Shown: positions 54,423 through 63,626, numbered from the stretch's first letter. The stretch: 64,000 nucleotides of DNA from DASVTU01 sp036387415 (GCA_036387415.1 DASVTU010000018.1:124001-188000); one strand, 5' to 3'. The notes: generated from the letters alone by a model not told the origin. Program-made: numbers and translations.

Positions 54423-56739
54423 CGGCTTTCTGCTTGACCTCGAAGATGGGAAGCGCGAGCAGACGCCAACCCGCGGGCGTGCGCGCGAGCAAGAGAACCG
54501 CCGTGCCAGCATGTTCGCGCCCTAGAATTTTGGCGTTGACGCTGACATCGACGGCCATCCGTTGCGTGCCGAGCGGTTCGGTGCGGAGCACGCGCGTCTG
54601 CCACGATTCAGGCTGATTGCTGACGAGGCCACGGACGAAATCGTTCAACTCTCCCGGCACGATGAGCGCATCAATCCCGACTTTTCTTCCGCTCTGAATC
54701 GCTGCATCCAATTGCGTGACGAAGTTTCTCGCTGATTCATCCAGGGTGCGCGGCGGCGTCGCCGTGGATTCGGCTCTGATGCGTGCGGCGCGTGCGGCGA
54801 GCGCGGAGGCATAGTCGCCTTCGGTGCGCGCCGCTTCGTCGAAACGCTTGATGGCCTCTGCCGTCTGCCGTCGCTGCATGGCGATTTCGCCGAGGCCGAT
54901 GTTAGCCCACGCGAGCGTGGCAGCGGTCGGGAGCGGGAGGGCGACGACGGCGCGAAACTCCTTTTCCGCATCGTCGAGACGGTTCTGTTCGAGCAGCGCG
55001 CGACCGAGCCACGTACGCGCCTCCTGCGACTGTGGTGTGCGTTGAAGGATGGAACGCGCGGCCTGTTCGCTGAGAGCATATTTCTGCTGCGCGAACTGCC
55101 TTACCGCTTCTGCGAGCAGTTCTTCGGTCGAGGGAGCGCGCGGCGCGATGTCGTTGGCGTAGTCGAGTTGCGGGTATAGCTTTTCGGGGTCAACTTCGAC
55201 GCGTGTGATTTGTCCGGCGGTTTTGAAACGCGCTTCGCCGAAATCTTTGGCGGGCACGGTCGCCTGCGCCGTGACGCGCTCGCCGCTCTGCGTCGTCGCC
55301 ACGACCGACACGGTTGTGTCAATCGAGCCGATATTACGCAACGCCGAAACCCATTCGCCCGCGCGCTGCTGCGGCAGCCCGACGATTAAATCCGTGTCGG
55401 TCGGTTGATTAAAGATGCCTTCCAGAGCACGACGCACACCTTCGTCGGTGCGCTCACCGAGCGCGGCGCGCAAAGATGCGAGCGAGATTTTGCCGCCACG
55501 ATTCGTTTCGAGTTCGCGCCGGAGCGTGTTCATAAACGCGTCGCGCCCGACGATGCGTTCGGCGACGAGTCGCCAAGCCATCGCGCCTTTGTTGGTGACG
55601 GACGCGAAATAGGTATCGACAAAGGGCGTTGATTGTGCGAGCGGCGCGTCGCGGCGTGCGACCGCCGCGTAAGCCGACGCCATACGCATTCGTTCGGCGT
55701 CGGCCACGTCGCGCCCGAACTGTTTTTCGAGAAAGAGCGTGGCGAGATAACGCGACAACCCTTCGCGCACGACGCCCGCGCCTTCGCTCTGCACTCCGGT
55801 CGCGCCGCCAATCCACAAACGCGCCAACGCTTCGGCGATGAGCAGAGCCGTGGCCGCATCCGTCTTGCTGCGACGAAAGACGGCTGCGTCGAGCAGGAGC
55901 GTCCCCGCCATGTCGAAGCCCGCGCCGCGCCGTACGGTGACGAGTCGGACGGGAGCGTCGGGAGCCGCGCCGAGCAATCCAGCATAGAAGGAACGCGCGG
56001 CGGCGGCGAGCGCAATCAGAGATTCTCCCTGTTGGCGTTCCTCCGCCGATGCGCCGCTCACCAACCACGCGCTCACGCCGCGCGCATCGCCCGCGCCTTC
56101 AATCGTGTCCCACTTGCCCGTCACGAAAAACGGTTGTGCATGGAGCGCCTGTTCAAACGCTGCGCCCGTCACCTGTCCGGTCGAGACGACGGTTTCGCCG
56201 CTCGCGGCATTGACCGTGAGACGGACGGGAGCCGTGTCTGCGCCGCGCGGCGCGAATTCGGTGTTGGGTGTCGGATACCAGTGCGAGAGTGGGAGAAACT
56301 GCGCGCCTTCGCCGGAGATGGCCGCGAGGCCGGAGTTTTCTCCGACGGGCAGACTGTAGTCGAGACTGACGTTGACCGCGCCGCCCGATGCGACTCCGTT
56401 GGGGAGCGTGACCGTGACCTGTTGAAGTTTGGTGCGTGCTTCGGCGCGCGTAGTGAACTGCGCGGCGGCGTCGCCGACGGTGGCGGATTTGATTTCGACC
56501 GACGGGTTCAGACGTACTGTGAATGTACGTCCGACGCCTTGCCCGATATTGCGTGCGGACAAGTTTGCGCGCACCGTGAGCGCGCGGTCGCCCGTCGCTG
56601 ATGCTGCTGCGCCCGTGTTCGCCGTGATGTCGAAGCGCGTCACCTGCCATGCCGCACGCGCTTCCTCCTGCGCGGCGGCGCGTGTGGCGAAAGAGACGGA
56701 GACCAGAACGAGGACTAAGAGAAATCGAAGTGTATTCAT
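54415..56739 (-). CDS. Secreted degenerate M1-peptidase-like protein with TPRs
   Basis: 774 residues with a signal peptide (NTLRFLLVLVLVSVSFATRAAAQ). An N-terminal beta domain (about 25-190) precedes a region aligned by eye to M1 aminopeptidases. Where M1 enzymes have HExxHxWxG, this protein has AEALARLWIGG, and where they have the NEGFA.Y glutamate it has REGLSRYLATL. The zinc histidines are gone while the framework Trp, Gly and second Glu remain, so it is probably a non-catalytic scaffold. TPRs follow (about 540-660: QFAQQKYALSEQAARSIL, ARTWLGRALLEQNRLDDAEKEFR), then a C-terminal beta domain. Lying between kdsA and kdsC, it may have an envelope role. Confidence 0.75.
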   Translation of the reverse strand: MNTLRFLLVLVLVSVSFATRAAAQEEARAAWQVTRFDITANTGAAASATGDRALTVRANLSARNIGQGVGRTFTVRLNPSVEIKSATVGDAAAQFTTRAEARTKLQQVTVTLPNGVASGGAVNVSLDYSLPVGENSGLAAISGEGAQFLPLSHWYPTPNTEFAPRGADTAPVRLTVNAASGETVVSTGQVTGAAFEQALHAQPFFVTGKWDTIEGAGDARGVSAWLVSGASAEERQQGESLIALAAAARSFYAGLLGAAPDAPVRLVTVRRGAGFDMAGTLLLDAAVFRRSKTDAATALLIAEALARLWIGGATGVQSEGAGVVREGLSRYLATLFLEKQFGRDVADAERMRMASAYAAVARRDAPLAQSTPFVDTYFASVTNKGAMAWRLVAERIVGRDAFMNTLRRELETNRGGKISLASLRAALGERTDEGVRRALEGIFNQPTDTDLIVGLPQQRAGEWVSALRNIGSIDTTVSVVATTQSGERVTAQATVPAKDFGEARFKTAGQITRVEVDPEKLYPQLDYANDIAPRAPSTEELLAEAVRQFAQQKYALSEQAARSILQRTPQSQEARTWLGRALLEQNRLDDAEKEFRAVVALPLPTAATLAWANIGLGEIAMQRRQTAEAIKRFDEAARTEGDYASALAARAARIRAESTATPPRTLDESARNFVTQLDAAIQSGRKVGIDALIVPGELNDFVRGLVSNQPESWQTRVLRTEPLGTQRMAVDVSVNAKILGREHAGTAVLLLARTPAGWRLLALPIFEVKQKADA

Positions 56740-56810
56740 TGTTAAGAGAGATGCTGTCTGAACGTCACATAGTCTGCTGCACAAACTCTGGCTCGAACTT
56801 TTTGAACGGC

Positions 56811-57764
56811 TCAATTTTTTGACGCGACGGCGTTGGCCGTGGGTCGTTTGTCGCTCGTTGTGGCGGCGGTTCGTTTAGTGTCGCTATGATGCCGGACGAG
56901 TTCGTGAACGTCGCGGAGCATGGCGAGAAGCGCGCTCATACGTTCGAGCGGAAGCGCGTTTGGCCCGTCGCTCAAGGCGCGTGCGGGGCATTCATGAACT
57001 TCCATGAAAACGGCGTCAACGCCGCAAGCGACGCCCGCACGTGCAAGCGGTTCGATGTATTCGGACTGTCCGCCCGTTGCATGACCGAGGCCGCCGGGGA
57101 GTTGCAAAGAGTGCGTCACGTCGAAGACGACGGGCGCGCCAAAGCTACGCATGATGGGAAACGAACGCATATCGACAACCAGATTGTTGTAGCCGAATGA
57201 GACGCCGCGCTCTGTCAGCAAGAGCTTTTCGCATCCGGCGGCGCGTGCCTTGCGGACGATGTTGCGCGCGTCGGCGGGCGCGAGGAATTGCCCTTTCTTG
57301 ATGTTGACGGCACGACCCGTCTGTGCCGCCGCGTCGATTAAGTCCGTCTGCCGCGAAAGAAACGCCGGAATTTGCAGCATGTCGGCCACCTCCGCCGCCT
57401 GTTCGACTTGCGAAACATCGTGCACATCCGTCACGACGGGCAGACCCAACTCTTCCTTGACGGCGCGCAACGCCGCGAGCGCCGCACCGACGCCGATGCC
57501 GCGAAAGCTTTCATGTGATGAGCGATTGGCCTTGTCGAAGGATGCCTTGAAGACGTAATCGAGACCCGCATCGCGCGCACGCGTGGAGCACTCGCGCGCC
57601 AGCATCAAGACGTGCTGCGGCGATTCGACCACGCACGGCCCCGCGATGATGGTTAAACGCCCGTCGCCGAATGTCGCGTTGCCGACGTTGAAGGGTCGCA
57701 TCTCCGTCGCTTCGTCGCGCGGAGTTTGATTGTCTGTCTCACTCAAATCTTTGTCGTCAATCAT
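56811..57764 (-). CDS. kdsA: 3-deoxy-8-phosphooctulonate synthase (Kdo-8-P synthase)
   Basis: 317 residues, longer than the common ~280 because of polar extensions at both ends. Core motifs: TIIAGPCVVES, DYVFKASFDKANRSSHESFRG, DVHDVSQVEQAAEVADMLQIPAFLSRQTDL, NIKKGQFLAP, TERGVSFGYNNLVVDMR and VFDVTHSLQLPGG. It condenses phosphoenolpyruvate with D-arabinose-5-phosphate in Kdo synthesis. The start overlaps the stop of the Ser/Thr kinase gene as ATGA (57761-57764), indicating translational coupling to the kinase. Family members are metal-dependent or independent, and the class was not resolved here. Confidence 0.96.
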   Translation of the reverse strand: MIDDKDLSETDNQTPRDEATEMRPFNVGNATFGDGRLTIIAGPCVVESPQHVLMLARECSTRARDAGLDYVFKASFDKANRSSHESFRGIGVGAALAALRAVKEELGLPVVTDVHDVSQVEQAAEVADMLQIPAFLSRQTDLIDAAAQTGRAVNIKKGQFLAPADARNIVRKARAAGCEKLLLTERGVSFGYNNLVVDMRSFPIMRSFGAPVVFDVTHSLQLPGGLGHATGGQSEYIEPLARAGVACGVDAVFMEVHECPARALSDGPNALPLERMSALLAMLRDVHELVRHHSDTKRTAATTSDKRPTANAVASKN

Positions 57765-60085
57765 TGCTGCTTGCTTTCCTCGCGCGCCGCGCGGCGACGC
57801 AAATCGCGGATGCTGTTTTCGGCGAGACGCCGATTCTCTCCGGCGGGCTGCTGTCGCAGATAGGATTCAAACTCGCGGATGGCGTCGGGGATGCGACCCA
57901 TCTTGTCGTAGACGAGGCCGAGATTGAAATGTGCATCGGCGAAGTCACCACCGCGTTGTTCAATCGCGGCGCGCAGGGCGGTTTCGGCTCCGGCGTAGTC
58001 TCGCTGCTTGGCGAGCGCGACGCCGAGCGCGGATTGCGCGTCGGGGTCGCGTCCCTTGTTCTGCTCGATGGCGCGTCGCATGGCGTCGGCGGCTTCGGCG
58101 TCGCGCCCTCGTCGGAGTTGAATAATGCCGATTTGAAAATACGCGTCGGGGTAGTTGCCGCCGCGACGTTCGATGGCTTCGCTGTAAGCCTTGACGGCTT
58201 CGTCAGCGTTGCCTTGAAGTTGGAGCGCGAAGCCGAGATTGTAGGAGGCTGAGGGGTAATCGCCGTTCTTCTTTCTGACGGCCTCGCGAAACTCGTCTGC
58301 GGCCTGACCGAGTTGCCCCTTCATCATCAACGCGCGACCGAGACGATTGTGCGCGTTGGCGAAGTCGGGTTGGAGTTCGATGGCTCGACGATAGTCGCGG
58401 ATGGCGGCGTCGTAGTTGCGTGAGGAGAAATAGTATGCGCCGCGTTCGTAGAATTCGGCAGCGGAGCGCGGTTCGGCGTTGGCGGCGGGCGCGGCGCGCG
58501 GCGTGATGTCGGCTGACGAGAGCGTGCGACCGACTGATTCTTCGCCTTCACCTGCGACCGACGACGCGGTGTTATTCGTCCTGTCGGACGAACGCCACGC
58601 GACGAGCGCGACGACGAGCATGAATGCGACGAGCGCCAATGCGCCGATGAGCATGGGCGTCTGCCGCAAACGATTGCCCCACGTTTGACTCTGCACGGGA
58701 ACGCGGACGCGCGATGCACGTCGCACGGCATCGGTCGAGAAATCCGGCGCGGAGGGCGCGGGCGTCACGTCGGCGTGCGCGGCGTCGGATGATGAGGCGG
58801 CTGCTGTTGAAGATGATGTCGGGGATGAAGTTGAAGCGGCTGAAGATGTCGCTGATGGAGATGTTGAAGATGCTGCTGACGAAGAGGGTGCTGATGAAAC
58901 GTCGGCGGGAGATTTGTCGCCAGTTTGGACGACCGCTGATTCAGACGTTGCGGGCGCGTGCGCGTCGCTGATGGTGATGGGTGCGGTATTGGCGCGTGTC
59001 TGTCGGAGTCGTTCGATGTCGATGACGAGGCGACCGGAAGGCGTTTCAGTTCCGGCGTCGCGCAGCGTCTCGATGGTGGGCGCGCTGAACCCTGCCGCGG
59101 CATGTTCAAAGCCGAGACGTTCGGCGACGGCGTAGAGTTCGCGTCGAAACGCGCCCGCATCCGACGGACGATCCTGCGGCTTCTTCTCCAAAGTGTGAAG
59201 CACCACCTCTTCGAGCGCGGGCGGAATGGCGGACACAATGTCGCGCGGGCGTCGCGGCGTCTCGGACGAATGCTTGAGCGCGACGGCGAGCGGCGACGCA
59301 CCGCTAAAGGGCGGCACGCCCGCCAGCATCTCGTAGAGAATCACGCCGAGGCTGTAGACATCGGAGGCGGGCGTGAGCACCGCGCCGTCGCACTGTTCGG
59401 GCGACATATAACGCGGCGTGCCAATCATCACGCCCGTTCCGGTGAGCGTGATGGGATTCGCGCCGTCGGTCGCATCGGTGGCGAGTTTGGCGATGCCGAA
59501 GTCGAGCACTTTGAGGAGGTGCGGCGCGTGCGGACGTTGGACGATAAAGATGTTGCCGGGCTTCAAATCGCGATGAATGATGCCCGCTTCGTGTGCGGCG
59601 GCGACGGCTGCCGACGCTTGCAGCATCAGCGAGGCGGCGCGTGCGGGGTCGAGCGGCGCTTCGCGCGCAATCACTTCGCGCAACGTCAAGCCTTCGAGCA
59701 ACTCCATGACGATGTAGACGATGCGGTCGCGCGTCTCGCCGAAGTCGGTGACGGCGACGGCGTTGGTATGTCGCAGGCGACCCGCCGCACGCGCCTCGCG
59801 CCGGAAACGTTCCAACGCCGCATCGTCGTTGACCAGACGCCCGTTCAAGACCTTGACGGCGACGGGTCGCTCAATCAAGAGATGCGTCGCGCGATAGACC
59901 GTGCCCATGCCGCCTTCGCCGAGACGCTCATCAAGTCGATATTTGTCGTCGAGCACGCGACCGAGAAACGAATCGACGGGCGAGTCGGCTTCCATCGTCG
60001 CATCGGCGCGCAGAGCCGTCCCGTCCTCCGGGCAGGCGTTGACGCCCGACGCATACTGCCGACCGCATGTTGGACACTGAAGCAT
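57761..60085 (-). CDS. Membrane Ser/Thr protein kinase with zinc ribbon and TPRs
   Basis: 774 residues. The ATG at 60085 opens a zinc-ribbon-like start (CPTCGRQYASGVNACPEDG; three Cys visible). The Hanks-type kinase domain (about 45-310) has GEGGMGTVY, VAVKVL (Lys), HRDLKPGN, DFGIAK, and APE-like MSPEQCDG, so it should be active. A long Ser/Ala/Thr-rich linker (about 400-460) is followed by one transmembrane helix (MLIGALALVAFMLVVALVAW) and about six TPRs in the extracytoplasmic part. Its translation is coupled to kdsA by an ATGA overlap. No strong Shine-Dalgarno is visible; the 5' region is the GTAAATG palindrome. Confidence 0.92.
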   Translation of the reverse strand: MLQCPTCGRQYASGVNACPEDGTALRADATMEADSPVDSFLGRVLDDKYRLDERLGEGGMGTVYRATHLLIERPVAVKVLNGRLVNDDAALERFRREARAAGRLRHTNAVAVTDFGETRDRIVYIVMELLEGLTLREVIAREAPLDPARAASLMLQASAAVAAAHEAGIIHRDLKPGNIFIVQRPHAPHLLKVLDFGIAKLATDATDGANPITLTGTGVMIGTPRYMSPEQCDGAVLTPASDVYSLGVILYEMLAGVPPFSGASPLAVALKHSSETPRRPRDIVSAIPPALEEVVLHTLEKKPQDRPSDAGAFRRELYAVAERLGFEHAAAGFSAPTIETLRDAGTETPSGRLVIDIERLRQTRANTAPITISDAHAPATSESAVVQTGDKSPADVSSAPSSSAASSTSPSATSSAASTSSPTSSSTAAASSSDAAHADVTPAPSAPDFSTDAVRRASRVRVPVQSQTWGNRLRQTPMLIGALALVAFMLVVALVAWRSSDRTNNTASSVAGEGEESVGRTLSSADITPRAAPAANAEPRSAAEFYERGAYYFSSRNYDAAIRDYRRAIELQPDFANAHNRLGRALMMKGQLGQAADEFREAVRKKNGDYPSASYNLGFALQLQGNADEAVKAYSEAIERRGGNYPDAYFQIGIIQLRRGRDAEAADAMRRAIEQNKGRDPDAQSALGVALAKQRDYAGAETALRAAIEQRGGDFADAHFNLGLVYDKMGRIPDAIREFESYLRQQPAGENRRLAENSIRDLRRRAAREESKQQ

Positions 60086-60094
60086 AGAAAAGCC

Positions 60095-60220
60095 GTGAAT
60101 GGTAAATGGTAAATCGTAAATAGACGTTGACGAGTTGCCAAGCCTCAGCACGCATCGTATCTCTCAAACTGCGAAACTGGACTGCCTTTTCTATTCACGA
60201 TTTACGATTCACGATTTACC
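60095..60220. repeat. Palindrome of [CG]GTRAAT heptamers
   Basis: The left arm 60101-60123 (three to four heptamers of GGTAAAT/CGTAAAT) and the right arm 60191-60213 pair at 19 of 23 positions. The same words form the element at 20628-20735. The remaining spacer to 60387 (about 170 bases) is pyrimidine-rich and shows no gene. Confidence 0.8.
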
Positions 60221-60387
60221 GAATAGGGCTTGTCGTCCGGCTGAAACTCTGCGCGCGTAATGGCATAGTAAACCATATTCGCACCGTATAAAAATCCATC
60301 AACGCGCCGTTTCGACTCCCGACAACACCGCGCGCCTCTCATCCTTCATTCCTTCTCTTTACTACTTCATCCCTCCGTCATTATCCA

Positions 60388-62100
60388 TTAGTCGTCGCCC
60401 GCGACAACGGCGTGTTCCGTTGTGGACGATTCCTGTTTGACCGTTTCCTTCACGGTCGCCTCGTCGCGCATACGGTTCTCGTAGGCGGCGCGCACGAAGG
60501 ACGTAAAGAGCGGATGCGCGGCGAGCGGCTTTGATTTGTATTCGGGATGAAACTGGCAGCCGAGAAACCACGGATGCACGTCGTACGGCAGTTCAACCAT
60601 CTCGACGAAACGACCGTCCGGCGACATCCCGCTAAAAACCAACCCGGCGCGTTCGAGCGTCTCACGAAACTCAGGATTGAATTCGTAACGATGTCGATGT
60701 CGCTCGCTTATCTCCGCGCTTCCGCTGTAGACCCCGCGCGCGAGACTCCCTTGCGTGAGTACGCACGGCCATGCGCCGAGACGCATCGTGCCGCCCATCT
60801 CTTCGACGCCGACGAGGTCGCGCAGTTTGAAGATGACGGGATAGGGAGTGGCGGCGTCGAATTCGGTGGAGTCCGCGCCCGTGAGTCCGCACTTGGAGCG
60901 CGCGTATTCAATGACGGCAGTCTGCATGCCGAGACAGATACCGAAGTATGGTGTTCGGGATTTGCGTGCGTAGTTGATGGCGCGAATCATTCCGGCGATG
61001 CCGCGTTTGCCGAAGCCGCCCGGGACGAGAATCGCGTCGAAATCACGCAGACGCGCCTCGTAATCCTCATCCATCAAACTCTCAGATTCGACCCAACGCA
61101 CATCGACGCGCACGTTCGAGGCGACGCCGCCGTGCGTCAGTGCTTCGCGCAGAGACTTGTAGGAGTCTTCTAGTTCGACGTACTTGCCGACGATGCCGAT
61201 GGTGACGGAACCGGCGGAGGGTTCGCGCACGGTGGCGACGAGTTCGCGCCAGCGTGTGAGGTCGGTGGTGTTGGCGGTCGCGCCGAGTCCGAGCGCGCCG
61301 ACAACGAGGTCGTCGAGTCCCTGTTCGTGGAAGGCGAGCGGCACTTCGTAAATCGTATCGACATCCTGCGCGGCAATCACGGCTTCCTCTTTGACGTTGC
61401 AAAAGAGCGCGATTTTCGAGCGAAGGTCGCGCGAGAGCGGACGCTCCGAACGGCACAGCAGGATGTCTACGGCGATGCCGATTTCGCGCAGGTCGCGGAC
61501 GGAGTGCTGCGTCGGTTTGGTCTTGAGTTCGCCTGCTGCGGCGATGTATGGAACGAGCGTGAGATGGACGAAGATGGCGCCGTTGCCGTCGCGTCCGCGC
61601 TGATTCTCCTCGTTGCCCATCTGTCGAATCGCTTCGAGGAACGGCAGAGATTCGATGTCGCCGACCGTGCCGCCGATTTCCACAATGACGACATCCACAC
61701 CATCCTTCTCTGCGACGGCGCGCACGGCTCTCTTGATTTCGTCCGTGATGTGCGGGATGACCTGAATCGTCTTGCCGAGATAATCGCCGCGTCGCTCCTT
61801 TTCGATAACGGAGAGATAGATTCTGCCCGTCGTCCAATTGTTGCCGCGCGTGAGACGCGCGCTGGTGAAGCGTTCATAATGGCCGAGGTCGAGGTCTGTC
61901 TCGGCGCCGTCGTCGGTGACGAAGACTTCGCCGTGTTGAAACGGCGACATCGTGCCGGGGTCGACGTTGATGTACGGGTCGAGCTTAATCAACGCGACCG
62001 ACAACCCGCGCGCTTCGAGCAGACAGCCGATGGACGATGCCGCCAGCCCTTTGCCCAAACTCGAAACCACCCCGCCCGTCACAAAAATGTATTTTGGCAT
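60388..62100 (-). CDS. pyrG: CTP synthase
   Basis: 570 residues. Synthetase domain (1-270): MPKYIFVTGGVVSSLGKG, KLDPYINVDPGTMSPFQHGEVFVTDDGAETDLDLGHYERF and IVEIGGTVGDIES. Class I glutamine amidotransferase domain (about 290-540): ILVPGGFGKRG, nucleophile Cys in GICLGMQ, and HPEYKSKP for the His-Glu pair. All key residues are present. It makes CTP from UTP using glutamine and ATP; in this operon CTP would feed KdsB, which activates Kdo as CMP-Kdo. The C-terminus has about 20 extra residues rich in Glu and Thr. AGGAG lies seven bases before the start. Confidence 0.97.
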   Translation of the reverse strand: MPKYIFVTGGVVSSLGKGLAASSIGCLLEARGLSVALIKLDPYINVDPGTMSPFQHGEVFVTDDGAETDLDLGHYERFTSARLTRGNNWTTGRIYLSVIEKERRGDYLGKTIQVIPHITDEIKRAVRAVAEKDGVDVVIVEIGGTVGDIESLPFLEAIRQMGNEENQRGRDGNGAIFVHLTLVPYIAAAGELKTKPTQHSVRDLREIGIAVDILLCRSERPLSRDLRSKIALFCNVKEEAVIAAQDVDTIYEVPLAFHEQGLDDLVVGALGLGATANTTDLTRWRELVATVREPSAGSVTIGIVGKYVELEDSYKSLREALTHGGVASNVRVDVRWVESESLMDEDYEARLRDFDAILVPGGFGKRGIAGMIRAINYARKSRTPYFGICLGMQTAVIEYARSKCGLTGADSTEFDAATPYPVIFKLRDLVGVEEMGGTMRLGAWPCVLTQGSLARGVYSGSAEISERHRHRYEFNPEFRETLERAGLVFSGMSPDGRFVEMVELPYDVHPWFLGCQFHPEYKSKPLAAHPLFTSFVRAAYENRMRDEATVKETVKQESSTTEHAVVAGDD

Positions 62101-62111
62101 CAGCTCTCCTA

Positions 62112-62220
62112 ATGAAAATTTGGAAATGAAAAATTAAACAACAAGGCGAACAAGAGAGCTTACTTTTAAGCCCAAGCCTTCATCCTTGTTCTTCCTTTTT
62201 ACATTCTTCATTTTTCATTT
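62112..62220. repeat. Palindrome of AAATGAAAAAT words
   Basis: AAATGAAAAAT (62124-62134) pairs perfectly with 62210-62220. Related A-rich words lie on the left and T-rich words on the right. The right arm contains the TGA stop (62215-62217) of the minus-strand small membrane protein. Confidence 0.7.
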
Positions 62221-62502
62221 TGAATTGTCGTTGTCGTCGCCCGACTCATCCTGGTCGTCGTAATAGCCCGCGCGCAAATCCTTCTGTATCTCGATGGCCT
62301 CCGCCGCCTTCGGGTTCATCAACTTCTGTAACGCATGCAGCCCCGCGCCGACGCCCGTACTCATCGCTCCCGGCCCCTCCTTGACGCGCCGCTCAAACTC
62401 CTCCGGCGTGATAGGTTTCGGCGGCTTCCCGAGACGCGACAGACTGAACAGGCCGACGCACACCAGCGCGACGATAAAGATGAGTCCAATCCAATCGCTC
62501 AT
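62215..62502 (-). CDS. Small single-pass membrane protein in the Kdo operon
   Basis: 95 residues. An N-terminal transmembrane helix (WIGLIFIVALVCVGLFSLS) is followed by a polar cytoplasmic part with PITPEEFERRVKEGPGAMSTGVGAGLHALQKLMNPKAAEAIEIQKDLRAG and an acidic tail. I do not recognise a named family. It starts in a one-base overlap with the kdsB stop (TGATG), so it is translated with kdsB, and it precedes pyrG by about 110 bases. It may be an assembly or membrane-recruitment factor for the pathway, but nothing proves this. Confidence 0.8.
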   Translation of the reverse strand: MSDWIGLIFIVALVCVGLFSLSRLGKPPKPITPEEFERRVKEGPGAMSTGVGAGLHALQKLMNPKAAEAIEIQKDLRAGYYDDQDESGDDNDNSK

Positions 62503-63296
62503 CAGCTTCTGCGTCCTCTCTTCTCTATCAATTCGCGGACGCGCTCAAGGTCTTCCGCCGTATCGACGCCGATTGACGCCCACGCAGTTTCAACCACACG
62601 AATCTTCGCGCCGTGTTCAAGGATGCGAAGTTGTTCGAGCGACTCGGCGCGTTCGAGAGCGGTTTGCGGCCAACGCGAGTATTCTAACAAAAAGCTGCGA
62701 CGGTAAACATAAAGCCCCGTGTGCTTGCGGAACCGCGCGAGAAGCGACGCGTCGCCCGCGAGCGCAGCTTCAAGCGTACTGTGTCGCTGCACGGCATCAC
62801 GCGGAAAAGGGATGGGCGAACGCGAAAAGTAGAGCGCGTGTCCTCGCTCGTCCGTCACCACTTTGACCACATCGCTGCTCAACACGTCGGCGACATTCGT
62901 GATGGCCTCGCACGTCGTCGCAACCGCCGCTTCCGCGTCGTCAATCAACGCCTCGACGGCGCTCTCAATCGTCTCCGGCGCGATGAGCGGTTCGTCGCCC
63001 TGCACGTTGACGATGATGTCCGCATCTTCGTGCATCGCCGCCGCTTCGGCGAGACGGTCGCTGCCGCTTCGATGATGCGCGCCCGTCATCAGGGCGTCGA
63101 AACCCGCACCGCGCACCGCGTCGAAGATACGTCGGTCGTCGGTCGCCACCAACGCGCGCACAACGTTTCGCGCACGCGCTGCCTGTTCCAACACATGCAG
63201 AATCATCGGACGACCGGCAATCAACAGGAGCGGCTTTCCGGGGAGACGTGTCGAGTTGTAGCGTGCTGGAATGATGCAGACGGCGCGTGGCCGCAT
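62502..63296 (-). CDS. kdsB: 3-deoxy-manno-octulosonate cytidylyltransferase (CMP-Kdo synthetase)
   Basis: 264 residues from the ATG at 63296; a GTG at 63317 would add seven residues. Motifs: AVCIIPARYNSTRLPGKPLLLIAGRPM (nucleotide-binding P-loop-like start), ALVATDD, TGAHHRSGSDRLAEAA, VNVQGDEPLI (metal-binding Asp), YFSRSPIPFPR, KHTGLYVYRRSFL and ESLEQLRILEHG. It couples CTP and Kdo to CMP-Kdo for lipid A assembly. It leads the Kdo operon: kdsB, small protein, pyrG, kinase, kdsA, M1-like, kdsC. kdsD is not in the window. Confidence 0.97.
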   Translation of the reverse strand: MRPRAVCIIPARYNSTRLPGKPLLLIAGRPMILHVLEQAARARNVVRALVATDDRRIFDAVRGAGFDALMTGAHHRSGSDRLAEAAAMHEDADIIVNVQGDEPLIAPETIESAVEALIDDAEAAVATTCEAITNVADVLSSDVVKVVTDERGHALYFSRSPIPFPRDAVQRHSTLEAALAGDASLLARFRKHTGLYVYRRSFLLEYSRWPQTALERAESLEQLRILEHGAKIRVVETAWASIGVDTAEDLERVRELIEKRGRRS

Positions 63297-63347
63297 GGGT
63301 GAGTCCGTGTTCTTCACGGGGCTACAACATAAACGCTCGCGCCCCGC

Positions 63348-63528
63348 GTGTCAACAATACAAGGGATGAGGCGGAGGGATGTGGGATGAAAGCAGACAAG
63401 GCGAAATGATTAAAGGGTTAAAAGGGAAAAGGGTTTAGCTCCGTTTCACCGTTTCTCGTTCCCCGTTTAACCTTTTCCCTTCCTGCGATTCATCCCTCCG
63501 TCCTTCGCCCTCATCCCTTGTTTGACAC
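63348..63528. repeat. Nested palindrome of GGGATGA and AAAGGG words
   Basis: Three perfect nested pairs: AAGGGATGAGG 63361-63371 with 63509-63519, GGAGGGATG 63373-63381 with 63491-63499, and AAGGGAAAAGG 63422-63432 with 63471-63481. The outermost GTGTCAA pairs with TTGACAC. The left side is almost all purine and the right side pyrimidine. It fills the divergent spacer between kdsB and the cysteine synthase. Confidence 0.85.
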
Positions 63529-63626
63529 GTCACGTCGGGCGGGCTACCATGCGGCATTCGTTAACATTTTGGAAAGTTTTGTTTGGTCAATTTAATTTTC
63601 GCGTGCGCCTCGAACCGGGGAACTTG

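Noticed and set aside
58780..58900. Purine-rich repetitive tract suggesting an intergenic repeat
   Set aside because: It is the antisense of the Ser/Thr/Ala-rich linker codons of the Ser/Thr kinase.
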